Origin: Prostheceraeus crozeri
Taxonomy: Eukaryota > Platyhelminthes > Polycladida > Euryleptidae
NCBI GenBank assembly: GCA_907163375.1
Contig: CAJQUW010002215.1
Span: forward strand, 1,116,001 to 1,180,000
Direction of reading: 5' to 3'
Length of the DNA stretch: 64,000 nt
The notes beneath the pieces were generated by a model. That model had not been told where the DNA came from and made no database searches. It was given only the letters and a program-made list of their open reading frames with translations. The position numbers and the translations under genes were made by a program. Numbering within the stretch: the first letter of the stretch is position 1; each line of letters starts with the position of its first letter. Positions 8,323-19,483 of this stretch are shown here, piece by piece.

Positions 8323-8934
8323 TCAAACGGTAACAGATGGTAGGTCGTAGTCATCAACATCACTCAAAGTCTGAGTCGTTGCAGTTATAAGCTGTTCTAT
8401 ATTACACATTAAATCCTTTGATAGAGGACAGCATGAACAGCATGGTTTTGAAGCGAAGACTTTTAAAAGATTAGCATAGTATGCTCTAAACTTGATTATG
8501 TCCCGGTCATCTTGCACTGCCACATTGACGCTCATCGACGGGGGTCCGGTAAACATGTCCACCTTGAATTTACCACCATTTTCATCATAGTGGCTAAATA
8601 CGATTATATCATGCAAACAAGTCTTCAATTTCCGTGTTCTCATTTCACAATAGCAACGAGAACTCTGTGGAATAGCTTCCGTCAAACTCAGAGGCTTGAA
8701 CACTTCATCGAGCCAAAATCGTAGTACTCGCGTAAGGGCATTGGTCAATATCCTCATTAAGAGTTTCTGAAGTTCAATATCATCTTCACAATGATAGAAT
8801 GTGACAATATCCTCCATCAGATCTATGAGATCAGCTTTGTAACCAATAACATCATTTGCAGAGTAGAAAATCTTGCTAGTAAACAGATTGTCTTTGTGAA
8901 TAATTGAAACAGGAATGATCGTGGTAAATGGCAT
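8323..8934 (-). CDS. Polinton hypothetical protein with Cys cluster
   Basis: A 203-residue protein of unknown family. It has an Asp/Leu-rich helical N-terminal half ('YKADLIDLMEDIVTFYHCED') and a Cys-rich stretch near residues 165-178 ('KPCCSCCPLSKDLMC'), which could bind metal or form disulphides. No membrane span or enzyme motif is visible. It has its own TATA box about 55 bp upstream and precedes the small basic protein by 9 bp in the same direction. I do not assign a function. Confidence 0.55.
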   Translation of the reverse strand: MPFTTIIPVSIIHKDNLFTSKIFYSANDVIGYKADLIDLMEDIVTFYHCEDDIELQKLLMRILTNALTRVLRFWLDEVFKPLSLTEAIPQSSRCYCEMRTRKLKTCLHDIIVFSHYDENGGKFKVDMFTGPPSMSVNVAVQDDRDIIKFRAYYANLLKVFASKPCCSCCPLSKDLMCNIEQLITATTQTLSDVDDYDLPSVTV

Positions 8935-8988
8935 GTTTATTAATGTCTACAATCCTCAACAAGTATGGTTGTAATAGAAGTGTGATAA

Positions 8989-9049
8989 CCTTATATACAA
9001 AAGCTGCACAATAACAACCAATCACAGACACGCATGATGACTCATCATG
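8989..9049 (-). promoter_or_regulatory. TATA box, CCAAT box and palindromic AP-1 site
   Basis: On the minus strand, TATATAAGG is at 8989-8997, an inverted CCAAT box at 9018-9022, and a 17-nt perfect palindrome CATGATGACTCATCATG at 9033-9049 with TGACTCA at its centre (9038-9044). This is a textbook animal-type core promoter for the gene starting at 8934. The palindrome abuts the stop codon of the RING gene. Confidence 0.6.
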
Positions 9050-9548
9050 AACGATATACAGTGACTGTTGAAATTATTTCTTCATCACAAAGGGGACAAA
9101 ATGTAGTTTCCAAGGGTATATAGCATGTAGAACACATGACAAAATGAGAACATGGTAACAAGAGAAGGGATTTTTCCCGTTCAAAACACCTAATGCAGTT
9201 CCGTTCACATAATAGTTTAAACGTCTCTGTTTCTAATTTCTTTCTGAAGTCACTTTCATAGTTAGAACATTTTGATAAATCAATTGAAGGTTTCACTTTT
9301 TTTATCTCCGTTTCAGAAAGTTCCAATTTCATCCTCCTAATTTCACTGTCTTTATAATGTAGCATTGAGAAATCTTCTATCCAACTACGATCCAATTTAG
9401 CATTCATGGTATGCTCATCCAGATCCATTAGTCGTTCAACTAAATCACCAGCTTTGATATTTTCATTTAGATTTGTAACAGTTTCTATAGCCTTTAGCGA
9501 ATAACCAAGGTCTCTTGCAACAATCCATGAAATTGGGTAACTAACCAT
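9045..9548 (-). CDS. UBA-RING protein resembling the C-terminal half of an inhibitor of apoptosis
   Basis: A protein of 167 residues from the ATG at 9548. Residues about 8-46 resemble the UBA domain of IAP proteins ('ARDLGYSLKAIETVTNL', then 'AGDLVERLMDLDE'). Residues 118-154 form a C3HC4 RING: Cys118, Cys121, Cys133, His135, Cys139, Cys142, Cys151 and Cys154, with the IAP-like 'LLLLPCSHFVMCSTC' core. No BIR domain is seen. In IAPs the RING is an E3 ubiquitin ligase and UBA binds ubiquitin chains, so this gene may act on host death or immune signalling. It is the gene nearest the right end of the element and has a TATAAATA box just upstream. Capture from a host gene is likely. Confidence 0.7.
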   Translation of the reverse strand: MVSYPISWIVARDLGYSLKAIETVTNLNENIKAGDLVERLMDLDEHTMNAKLDRSWIEDFSMLHYKDSEIRRMKLELSETEIKKVKPSIDLSKCSNYESDFRKKLETETFKLLCERNCIRCFEREKSLLLLPCSHFVMCSTCYIPLETTFCPLCDEEIISTVTVYRS

Positions 9549-9563
9549 CAAGCAACTTCCACG

Positions 9564-9571
9564 TATTTATA
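9564..9571 (-). promoter_or_regulatory. TATA box before the UBA-RING gene
   Basis: TATAAATA on the minus strand, 16 bp before the ATG at 9548. The short spacing leaves almost no 5' leader. Either the leader is very short or the protein begins at a later ATG. Confidence 0.4.
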
Positions 9572-11320
9572 ACTTAACCTAGTTATGAAAATAAATAAAA
9601 TTGTCATCATAGTCACAATGGCCACAATTGTCGCATTTGAGCAAGCAGTCTCAAAACAAACACCTGTTTAAGTACCGAAATAGATGTTCGCATCCCTATT
9701 CTAATTCACATACTCTAATTCAATTTCGGAACAAGGCGTTCCGAATCATTGAGTATGATCTCAATTCGCCTATCAATCGGAACGCGGTTCCTATTTACAT
9801 GTTCCTATCCATGTTCGCATCCATTCGCAATTCGGAACATGTTCATATCCATGTTCGCATTCGCAATTCGGAACACATGTTCCTATCCATGTTCGTATCC
9901 ACTATCAGTGCGTCCGCAATTCTAACTACTAGCCTATACCCTTTCCATGTTCGAGTAGAGGCCCTATAAGCTATTTAGAGGCATGCGCTATCCAGTTTCA
10001 TATTCAAGCTTTGTTAAAAAGCTTATACTACTATTCGGCCCCTGTGAAGCCTAATTAGGTATATCATCATCACTCATGTGGTCTTATTTAATGTAGCCTC
10101 GTAGTAGACTGGTTGCAGGCTAGGCCAATTTATATTTAGTCAGTGCGGGAGATCTTTATCTAATTTAACCAATCCAGGCTATAACTTTATTTTATCTTTC
10201 AGAGATAGTCAATTCATGCAAAAATATATGACAAGTATGTTATTTATCATTATATTAGGCTATTATCATATTTATTATTAACTTAAGTCGTTGCTTGTTG
10301 ATGAAAACTAATTTGATGATTGTAGCAAGCCTCTAAAGGCCACACCGTTATCCAAAAAACCCGTTCAACGGATCCAGGATAACCAGCATAGATAGAACCT
10401 GAATTTGAAGTTGGAGCCGGAGCCGGAGCCTTTCACATCAGTGTCGTGGAGCCGGAGCCGATGAGATAACGCATCGGCTCCACAGCCCTGGCTCGTAGGC
10501 AGATGTCATTATTGCGAGATGCATTGCTGCCTTCTTTTTTCACATTATACCACAGCTAAATTTACTCACAATAACCGAGGAGCAAGTAAGTAACTAAGAT
10601 TGTGATCCAATGCTACGTAGATGCCGGTCCTATAAGCTGTCAGGACGTTATATAACAGACGTTCGATTCTTTTCTGAATCACATTCTCGCATTCCCAACC
10701 CGACTGCATGCATTAAAAAATTGCAACCATGTTGAACTCCCTGGTCGTCTCGTCTATTTTCTTAATGTATTTCACGATTGAAGGTAGCGAAGCGATAATG
10801 CCGACGCGCTTCAGGTGGACTTACAGAGCGTCGGTAATATGGAATGAAAGGAAAATCTCAGTGCAAGTTTCGAGATGATTGAAAACTAGATTGATCAGCG
10901 AATTCCTTCCACTTTTTTTAATTTTGATTGGCTTTGGTTTATGGAATCTGATTGGATTTTATTTCAAATACCTGCTGCATTTTCATTCATGAAAACAAAA
11001 CTCTGCATAGCCGTAATAGATTTAAATTCTTAGCTGTTTACTCTGCAGACCGGTAATTTTGCCTCTGTATATTCAGAATGTTAATAGTATTATGCAAATT
11101 ATTTCTGAAGATATAAACCTCTGTGGACTTCTCCGAATTTCTCTGTCACATAACAGGTTCCTTGGTAATTGCTGTGTAATAGTGTCATAAATACGCCTGA
11201 CTTACAGATCCTGTAAAATTTACATTTTCAAATTTGTAGAAGCATGTGTTAATTTGTAATATTGATTTTTCAAAGCTGAATATTGGCGCATGCTTGCATG
11301 CGAGCATGCTTTATTGTCAA
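9572..11320. other. Gene-free stretch with repeat block and hAT-end fragment
   Basis: No credible coding sequence. From about 9725 to 9925 there are palindromes and three tandem units (listed separately). At 10390-10490 a GGAGCCGGAGCC-rich stretch ends in a sequence that reads CAGGGCTGTGGAGCCGATG on the minus strand, a familiar hAT-type terminal repeat; its partner end was not found, so it is a fragment. The rest (10490-11320) shows nothing I can name. Confidence 0.45.
9725..9925. repeat. Palindrome and tandem-repeat block
   Basis: TTCGGAAC (9725-9732) and GTTCCGAA (9738-9745) form a perfect 8-bp inverted repeat around a 5-base spacer. From 9798 there are three tandem units of about 38-42 bp (starting at 9798, 9838 and 9876), each beginning CATGTTC-TATCCATGTTCG and ending near CGCAATTC. 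This may belong to the Polinton end or to a separate short element. Confidence 0.6.
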
Positions 11321-11328
11321 TATTTCTC

Positions 11329-11943
11329 GGTACTTATGGGTTATCTCTCCCCCAGGTTTTCAAATTTGTCTAGCATCTGCAAAAATGTATCAATCGCCAC
11401 CAAACATCAGGTACACGTAATTAAGCATATTTTCTACCCACATGCAAAATTTCACGCAGATCGGACAAGTACTTTTTGCATTACAGACGATAACGTGAAG
11501 TGTAGCGATGTCAGCTGATTGATCTGACTTCGTCTTTTCGACGCATTATTGCTACTCGTGTGAGCATTGTTCTCTCTCCCTCTTCGTCTCATTCACAGTT
11601 ATTTGAAATCTTCCAACGACCACTGCCTTGCCACACCTTTTATTAAGTTGAAAATATTAGTGTGAGGGTCATCATCACTTCAGGAGTTGTCGGGATATGA
11701 CTTTGTTAACTTCAAGTGCCTTTTGCTCAGACGATGAGGTCAGAAGTCAGATCAAGCTGCAGCAACGCTTCACTTCAAGTTATCGCCCCCAATTCAGAAA
11801 GTACTTGTTCAATTTGGAGTTTTAGTTTGCAGGTAGAAAATATCCTAACTCACGTGCACGTAAAGTTTTGTAACGATTGATTCATTTGTATGGATTTTAC
11901 ACAAATTTGAAAACGTGGAGGGGAGAGATAACCCATAAGTACC
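11329..11943. mobile_element. Foldback MITE, hAT-type, copy A
   Basis: The two ends read GGTACTTATGGGTTATCTC inward, and the arms are inverted copies of each other for nearly 200 bp, giving a foldback structure of 615 bp. A perfect 8-bp target duplication TATTTCTC flanks it (11321-11328 and 11944-11951), as in hAT-type elements. No transposase is present. Copy B lies 0.9 kb away. Confidence 0.88.
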
Positions 11944-12807
11944 TATTTCTCATGCCAATCCAGTATCAATTCCATTTGTCCTTCAAGTACTCTGCAATAA
12001 AATAATTTTGAGAATGTCAAGTTTGAAAAAGGACAGCATGTAGGTCAGAAGAGAAGAAACAAGTCGATTATTTAGGACGAAGCTCAGTGTCCACAGTTGC
12101 AACAAAATGTTGTGCTTTATTTTCAAGTCTGAGATGATTTCGTCCATGGAGAGTTGGCAGTCCCCATTCTCAACTGATTAAGACGTATTTTCTCAGAGGA
12201 TGTCTGCTGGACTCACACCTATCGAAACAGAGCAATCAGAAATAAACTGCAGTTTCACAGTATGGAGTCAGACAACACAAAATAACAAAATGTTGACTGA
12301 ATGAATAAACAAAGTCTCAACAAGCCAACGAACCATCTGGTAGGATATTTTATGGACACATCCTCAACTGTATTTCTAAACCGACTTGACTCAACATTCT
12401 CTGGCTAGGGTTGCATGAATGTCATAGTCATGACTACACAGATTTGCAAGACGTGACTAGTATTCGCTTTCGAACACACATTATGAAATATACCCATGGC
12501 TAGCGATCTATAGTCATCACCAAACTTGTAAGTGCTCCATGTGTAGCCCACGGACCGGGATTTGACCTGACATTTTTGAACGGAAGCGGGCCCGAATCAG
12601 GCCTAACAATTCAATTCCATTTACTTGCGGAAATCAATAAATCCAAGCATTAATGTTAGGAAGAATCTTGACGCAAGTCACATGGTACTGAAGATAATGT
12701 GAATGCTCACATCGCAGTAGGGTTCTTCTGTGCATGCGAATGAACAGTCTACGTCATTCAAAACGTCAAGTGCAGCTCGCAAAGGAAATGTATGTGATTC
12801 AGATGGA

Positions 12808-13438
12808 GGTACCTATGGGTCATCTCCCCCCACGTTTTCAAATTTGTCTAAAATCCGTAGAAATGTATCAATTGTCACAAAACTTTATGTGCGCGTCGGT
12901 GAGGATATTTTCTACCTACATGCCAAACTTTGTACAAATCGGACAAGTACTTTTTGAATAAAGGTCGATAACTTGAAGTGCAGTGATGTCTGCAACTTGA
13001 TTTGACTTCTTCTGACTTCATCGTCAGAGTAGAAAGCACTTGAGGTCAACAAAGTCATTTCCCGACAACTCGTGAAGTGATGATGACCAGGCCACATCTC
13101 TTAGATTAACATTTTTAACTTAAAAAAGGTGTTGCAGGGTAGTGGTCGTGGGAAGATTTCAAATAGCAGTGGATGAGACGAAGAGGGAGAGAGAACAATG
13201 CATACACGAGTAACAACGACGCGAAGAACAGACGAAGTCAGATCAAGCTGCTGACATCACTACACTTCACGTTATCGTCTCTAATGCAAAAAGTACTTGT
13301 TCGATCAGCATTAATTTTTGAATGTGGGTAGAAAATATACTTAAGTGCGTCTACCTGAAGTTTGGTGATGATTGATTCAGTTGGGCAGATGCTAGACAAA
13401 TTTGAAAACCTTGGTGGGGGAGATAACCCATAAGTACC
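12808..13438. mobile_element. Foldback MITE, hAT-type, copy B
   Basis: Same family as copy A, 631 bp, with ends GGTACCTATGGGTCATCTC and the inverse of AGATAACCCATAAGTACC. The flanking 8 bp are CAGATGGA and CAGATTGA, a target duplication with one later change. The duplication and the arms are more diverged than in copy A, so this copy is probably older. Short open frames inside it are by-products. Confidence 0.82.
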
Positions 13439-13865
13439 CAGATTGATTTAGGAGCTCAAATAGGAATCAATCCGTTAGCCTGCTATGGAGTCCTCAACAC
13501 ACCCACCTGGTCATTCTTGCTAATGATATTGTGGTATGATTCATGTATGATAAATGACATTTTTATAAGAACCTTTGAGTCTTCTGTGTCTATGTTTTTC
13601 ATAACCTCGAATTGATTGACATCAAAATTGTCAGCTTATCGATTCTCTGTGAATGACCAATTTATCTCTCAATCAATTGCAAAATAACGGAAGTGTGCCA
13701 CAATGCACGTCCACGTTTTTATTGGGTCTCGTGTGCACTTTGGCTTCAGATTGAAATTGCGAAGAATACCCTCTCAGTCCATGCCATCCAAGCCTGAGGC
13801 ACACGTCGAAATGTGATTAAAAATTAATGAAATGTATACCCGCATATCGCAGACAAAGTCATAGA

Positions 13866-15476
13866 CAGAGTTGGAAAAGTCGGAATTGGAATTAATTCCG
13901 ATCCGGAATTAATTCCATTTTTCATCTGAATTGGAATCGGAATTGACGATACTTAAATCCACTGGAATTGGAATTGGAATTGACCTTGATAAACCTCAAT
14001 TCCACTTTTTCGATAGACTTGTGATAAATCTATTTGTACAAATATTGAAATCACAGTACTCGACCGCTGTGTCAACTGCACGCAGAGATAAAAGAGAGAG
14101 AGGTAGATCGAAAGAGGTAGTTTTATTCTATTGTTAAATAAAGGGTGTTTTTTGTGACTTCGATGGGCCTACAGCCCCGGACCCTGTTATTTCAGCGATA
14201 AGCAGACAATGAAAAGACAATCATCTTTGTTCAATCTGTTATTTAGTTATTTATCAAGTAAGATAATTAATCAAAATAAAGCAATTGTTGAATTTAGTTA
14301 TTGATAGGATAAGCACAAAAATTGGAGATTAACTTAATTGTTGTACACACGAAAAACAATTGGTTTGGAAAGAAGAAAATTAACGCTGCATTAAAGGGCA
14401 GCAACCCTGTCATTTCAAATCAAAATATAGACAGTGTCAACAAATTATTCTAATAATTTATTATTCAACTTCCAATCACAACAATTAACAATATTAATTT
14501 TTAAGACTATACATGTAGTTATATAGATGCGATACGCAACGATAAAAGAAAAACTTTACACTTACAGTTCACTTCTTAACAGTTGATTTCACTTCAATTC
14601 GATCGGACTCACTTATACTAAAATAATATCATAAATATCAGTGTCACTTATACCGTCAATCTTCAATCGCGCTCGCTGATGTGTTGTTGTTCGCTGGTAG
14701 GCAGTTGTTGTTGTTACTTCTGTAGTTAAGTTACACTACGAGAGCCCGGAGTTGTTCTAACAGCTACTAAAGATGTCGTATGTGTTGTTGTGTCAATTTC
14801 TCATCGTTTCTAATTTACACAAATTTTTGAGACTTGACGATAAAACCACTTTCTTTTGAAAATTGAAGGAGTTTCCTTTAATCACTGCTTGTTAGCTTTC
14901 GACCCGACCACATTTCGTTCTAATCACGGAATTTTTAATCTCCTTTTTTAAAATGGACCATTAATCGGATTTCATGATATCATTTTTATTGTTGTTTGCT
15001 CTTTCATGAACAATCACATTATTCGCACATTGAATTTCTTTCTTCTGTCAGTTTATTAATAGATTTATTCGCATCTCATCTCTCTCTCTCAGCGTTTGAT
15101 TCTTTGCTGACCGTTAACTTTCTTTTATTTTTTTTCACGATATATTGAATGACCCGTTTACGAAACGAAAATGGTGTAGGCTGACCGATTACATATATAC
15201 ATGTATACAAGAAATATGAACTATGAGCATGAAAACGCACACAGGAACAACGAGGATATGATAAGGGCACATGGGTTAGATTGAAACGAACAAACGTTAG
15301 ATACATTAACATAAGACACTATACGCGACATGCAATTATCGGAATTGAATCTTATTATGGAATTGGAATTGAATTGAACTGTTTCGACTGGAATTGGAAT
15401 TGGATTTGGAATTGAAATTTCTGCTCCGGAATTGGAATTGGAATTAAAAAATTTCAGTGGAATTTTTCCAGCTCTG
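13866..15476. mobile_element. Non-autonomous hAT-like element with GGAATTG subterminal repeats
   Basis: Terminal inverted repeats read CAGAGTTGGAAAA on the left and CAGAGCTGGAAAA on the right (minus strand). The flanking 8 bp are GTCATAGA and GTCATAGG (7 of 8 match). Just inside both ends are many copies of GGAATTG (13883-13985 and 15340-15450), in opposite orientation at the two ends, the kind of subterminal array that hAT transposases bind. The 1.6 kb length holds no transposase frame, so it moves, or moved, in trans. Confidence 0.8.
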
Positions 15477-15484
15477 GTCATAGG

Positions 15485-16035
15485 ATTCGCATTTCAGAAA
15501 TAGAATGCTTAAACATTTCATCAGCTCTTTGGCTAGATAACTCCATGATATTTCGTCAGAAAAGCCACTTTTTTAAGAAACACTCATTAAATTACCACAA
15601 GGAGGATGCAACTAACTACTTGGAGAGTTCAATGGCATTGGTCACCCACAGTTCAATGTAACTGCGCTGTTTTGACGGCTGATGAAATCTATGAGTCAAA
15701 GCAAAAGGAAGGCATATTGTGAATCCAATACAATTTTGGGGGTAACCACGCTAGAAAGTTATGAATGAAAGAGGAACGACGTCATAAATGAACGTGAGAT
15801 CGTTGACCAATCAGACGCTACCAATGAATACCTACTACAACATTCTCTGTCGTTGCATGAGATTCTTACTGTGCTTGCTTGCTTCATCAGGGAGTGTGTT
15901 GCGTGCATTGAATTGGCCATTACTTGAAGCTCCTCGGCTTCCATCTACAGATTCTTCCATCTTCCTTTTGACCGTCCTCTATCGTCTGTGATTTTTCACT
16001 TTTAGGCAAATTACACTGTTCATTCACTTCATAGA
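15485..16035. promoter_or_regulatory. Presumed 5' flank and leader of the transporter gene
   Basis: Non-coding. A good 3' splice site (TTTTTCACTTTTAG) ends at 16005, 30 bp before the ATG, so the start codon probably lies in an exon that begins at 16006 with an upstream non-coding exon not located. No clear TATA box was found. Weakly coding-looking frames at 15759-15991 are not supported. Confidence 0.4.
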
Positions 16036-16519
16036 ATGACAGATACCGACAAGGAACACGAAGAAAGATTGACAGAACCCGACAAAACCAACGGTGAAGC
16101 CGATGGTCCGGTTGCTCTGAAGAAGAAAATCACTCTGGTCAATGGCATCACATTCATCATCGGCTGTATCATCGGTTCGGGCATCTTCGTCAGTCCAACA
16201 GGTGTTATTAAGGAAGCCGGGAGTATTGGAGCTTCTCTCATCATTTGGACATTTTGTGGGATTTACAGCATGATGGGAGCATTCTGTTATGCTGAATTGG
16301 GTACTATGATTCAGGACTCTGGTGCTGATTACGCTTACGTCTATAAAGCCTTCGGACCATTCCTCGCCTTTTTGCGGTTGTGGATCGAAAGTATCATTAT
16401 TCGGCCTGGCACAGTAGCAATCGTTGCATTAGCATTCGCTGAATATATCATGGAACCTGCCTTTTCCGGTTGTGACAAACCCGAATCCGCCAAGCGTTTA
16501 CTGGCAGCTGTTGGTATTT
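16036..16519 (+). CDS. SLC7-like transporter, coding exon 1
   Basis: Codes residues 1-161 and one base of the next codon. It holds a hydrophilic N-terminal tail of about 26 residues and membrane spans 1 to 3, plus the start of the following loop with Cys146. The donor GTAAGT is at 16520. The ATG at 16036 is the only one in frame before the conserved 'VALKKKITL'. Confidence 0.95.
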
Positions 16520-19065
16520 GTAAGTGATCATTGATTTCAAACTTTTATAGGTATTGTGAATGTTAATCGTATTTAAGATGAAATTGCAGATGCTTGAATT
16601 TTAGGGGCACTCGCAGTAAGGGGTCGAGACGCCGTTTCGAGAGTTAATACCACTATTTGTAGGTTAGGCTTGAATTAAAGGGTGTCAGATTCCCCTCCAA
16701 AAAGAGGAGATCCCCTTCTGAGTTATCATTCATCAACTTGGAATCATGATGGAGTCATGTGGAACCATTCGACATCCGTATTAATTTCTTCATATTGCTT
16801 TTCAACCAGTTTGTCGTCATCAATTGTATTCGTATTGTATGGGAAATTCATAGCTGAATAATATGCTTGGGAATTCATATCTTTATTAGGATGCTTTTTT
16901 AGTAGTCTATTTAAGTTGATACACGAAAATGTACCTATCCAAAAATTAATGAAAATTGAAAGCGTCGCAGGACACCAAAAATTTCGCTAAATTCTGTGAG
17001 AATGCAATTCCATGAAAATGGACAAAATTTTCAATTATGCTTTTTGCCAGTGGTGGGCAACGCATGGTCCGCCGGCCACTTGGTGACCCGCTGGGACATA
17101 TTGGGTGGCTCGCCACCGCTTCTCATACCTAAAGTGGCCCGTTGATGTTTTTGAATCGATGATGTGAAAATAACTCACTCCGACATCGACCTTTGAGAGG
17201 TGCTTCCAAGCGTGAGGGATCCTCTTTAGAATTTAGATTTTTTGCTCATTGATCAACAACTAAATGAGCAACATGATGGCACACAAGTTCACATTCGATT
17301 TATCCAACCATGCTCCCTTCGTATAGCCATCACCAGCGCGAGTTTATGCTATATAAGTCACATGGATGAACATGAACATGTCTTTCTTTGATCGTGTCTG
17401 ACAAGAAGATAAACCACGTAGAACTCGGCATACGCGCAGATTCGAAGTAGGCGTAGGATGTGAAATGTGCATCGTTCTGTGAAAGTTTCATTTTCGGCCT
17501 CGTCCCCTGCAGAAACTCGCTCTGGCTGCCGGACTATTACTACATCCTAATAGTGTGGTTGAGTTGAACACTGCAGAAAATACATAGGTATAGCATCCCA
17601 ATTAGCATTTTCAGTTCCTGACTGATGCTATAGCCTAGGTGTGCTGTAGTAGAGGCGTCTAAATACCCAACTACTCCCTTCCCCCATTTAGAGATGGAAT
17701 ATTGGAAAAGTGGAAATTTTGATCCCCCCATTTTGATGTAGTGAAAATGGTCTTCTCATGTTCATGCTCACTTTCAGCTCATGATCACTTTTACATAGAG
17801 GTTGAGTGAACAAATCTGCTTATCATTGACAGCACTTCTCTTGAAACAATCCCAAGAAGTTCATGACGAGTATTACATTAGCCTCTACAGACGAAGTTGG
17901 ATCTTTTATCTACATGTACAGTCGTTACGTGTATTTCGAAGAGCCGATTGAGAAACCTTAGTGAATCGCAGAGCTCCGACCTCGTTCACATTTCTTTCGA
18001 CGTCAGATTCATACATTAGGTCAGGCTGAGCATTGGTCGGAATATAACAAATAAAGCGGTGCCGGATCGGACTTTTTTTAATAGACCTAAGTCGGACTAT
18101 GAAATTCAGACCCATATACAAGCTTGTTTATGGATTAGATGATAATATGAAATCTTAAGATGTCTGAAACTCACTTAATTGAATATCTTGATCTCCTTGT
18201 GTCAGAGACCATATCATCATGATAAACTATGATGGCTGATGACTGGTGCTTAAAATTGAAGGCGTTATCAAACAATAGCAGTTACTGATAGCATTTCGAG
18301 GCCACAATCAAACAACATCCGTCGCGATCGTTGGTTATTAGTTTCAACAATTTTTGGCTTTCGCTGAAAATATTGTTAAATGCGGGAAGGCACAGCAACC
18401 AATTTTTTTACTAATGGCTAAACACCTACGGTTGTCTTGACCTCCCGCATTTGACTATCTTGGCTAAGTAGAAATTACTTCGCCAGCTGAAAAATTGTAA
18501 AGAACTTTCAGAAAATTCAGAACTATCAGATTGTGGGCTCTACACACAATGTATAATACAGAATATTTTAAGCGACAGACTCTGCTTAATGTTAGATGAT
18601 AATCGCAAAGAAATGAATCAACACTATTCTCCGCAATAGCGATAAATGGGTGTACTTGCTTCCAAATCTTTTCATCATTTCAATCAAAAAGTCAGTCACG
18701 TGTCTGTTTATAAGCACGACTACGGTACGACGAATCTAAATTGTGGCTTTAATTAATTTAATATATAAAAGATAAGAAATGAAGATTATGAGGTGAAGAT
18801 CTTAAACAGGAATCATGAAGTGTAACGCAATTTTCATTGTACCTACAGTTGAATGATACATATTAATCAACATTTTTGAATGGCACATAGCAAGCATTTA
18901 ATGACATTACTGTTTGCTATCCTAATTTATGGACTGCCATAATGCGAGTGATAGTGCTCATGATACCCTTATTCTAGTCTGAATTGTGGATTGACAACAA
19001 AGGTCCTTCATAATATCTTGAATTTCTCAAAAGAATGACAACTATGAAGTCAATAAAAGACACCA

Positions 19066-19165
19066 ACACCCTTGATTCCCCGACCGCACTCGCCTGACAT
19101 AGGAATCGAACCGAAGTACGTGGTCGAGACGAGCTCATGCCTTCTTCCCCAGGCCAAGCCGACTG
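19066..19165 (-). repeat. tRNA-derived SINE fragment
   Basis: On the minus strand a perfect B-box, GGTTCGATTCC, lies at 19102-19112. A weak A-box-like CGGCTTGGCCTGGGG lies about 45 bp upstream near 19155. No intact tRNA cloverleaf is seen. Confidence 0.5.
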
Positions 19166-19483
19166 TGCAAAAGTTAAGGTAGAAGTCATCTGTAAGTGAT
19201 GTCGACAGCATATTTTCCTATTATCATTGACAAATTGCTAGCAGCATTCATATTGTAGTGAGACAGCATATCATCATTCGACTACGTCGCACTGTAGATG
19301 AACAACAAATGTCTGCCGTAGCATCTTGAATATCTAAAGAGAATTATCCTTAGTCTTGGAAAATGGACGGATTGAATTTTAGCAGTATATAATTTACTAC
19401 ATGAAACGAAGATCCACGAAATAGGCTAGGCCTAATTAAAATTGTAAAGGCGAATTTGAGAAGTTGAAACATGAAAATATATG

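Larger units (their letters stand above)
1..9640. mobile_element. Polinton/Maverick (adintovirus-like) element, right-hand part
   Basis: A block of ten minus-strand genes plus one plus-strand gene fragment. The set of adenain-like protease, double-jelly-roll capsid protein, basic core-like protein, packaging ATPase and retrovirus-type integrase with a chromodomain is diagnostic of the family. The element enters from beyond base 1, so its left terminal repeat and the protein-primed DNA polymerase are not in the window. The right end lies somewhere after the last promoter (about 9575) and is not sharply defined, because the matching terminal repeat is outside the window; 9640 is an estimate. 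The visible genes are all open, so the copy looks whole in what is seen, with no break noticed, and is likely young. Confidence 0.93.

Noticed and set aside
9798-9925. CRISPR-like spaced repeats
   Set aside because: The units are contiguous and imperfect, without spacers, and the DNA is eukaryotic.
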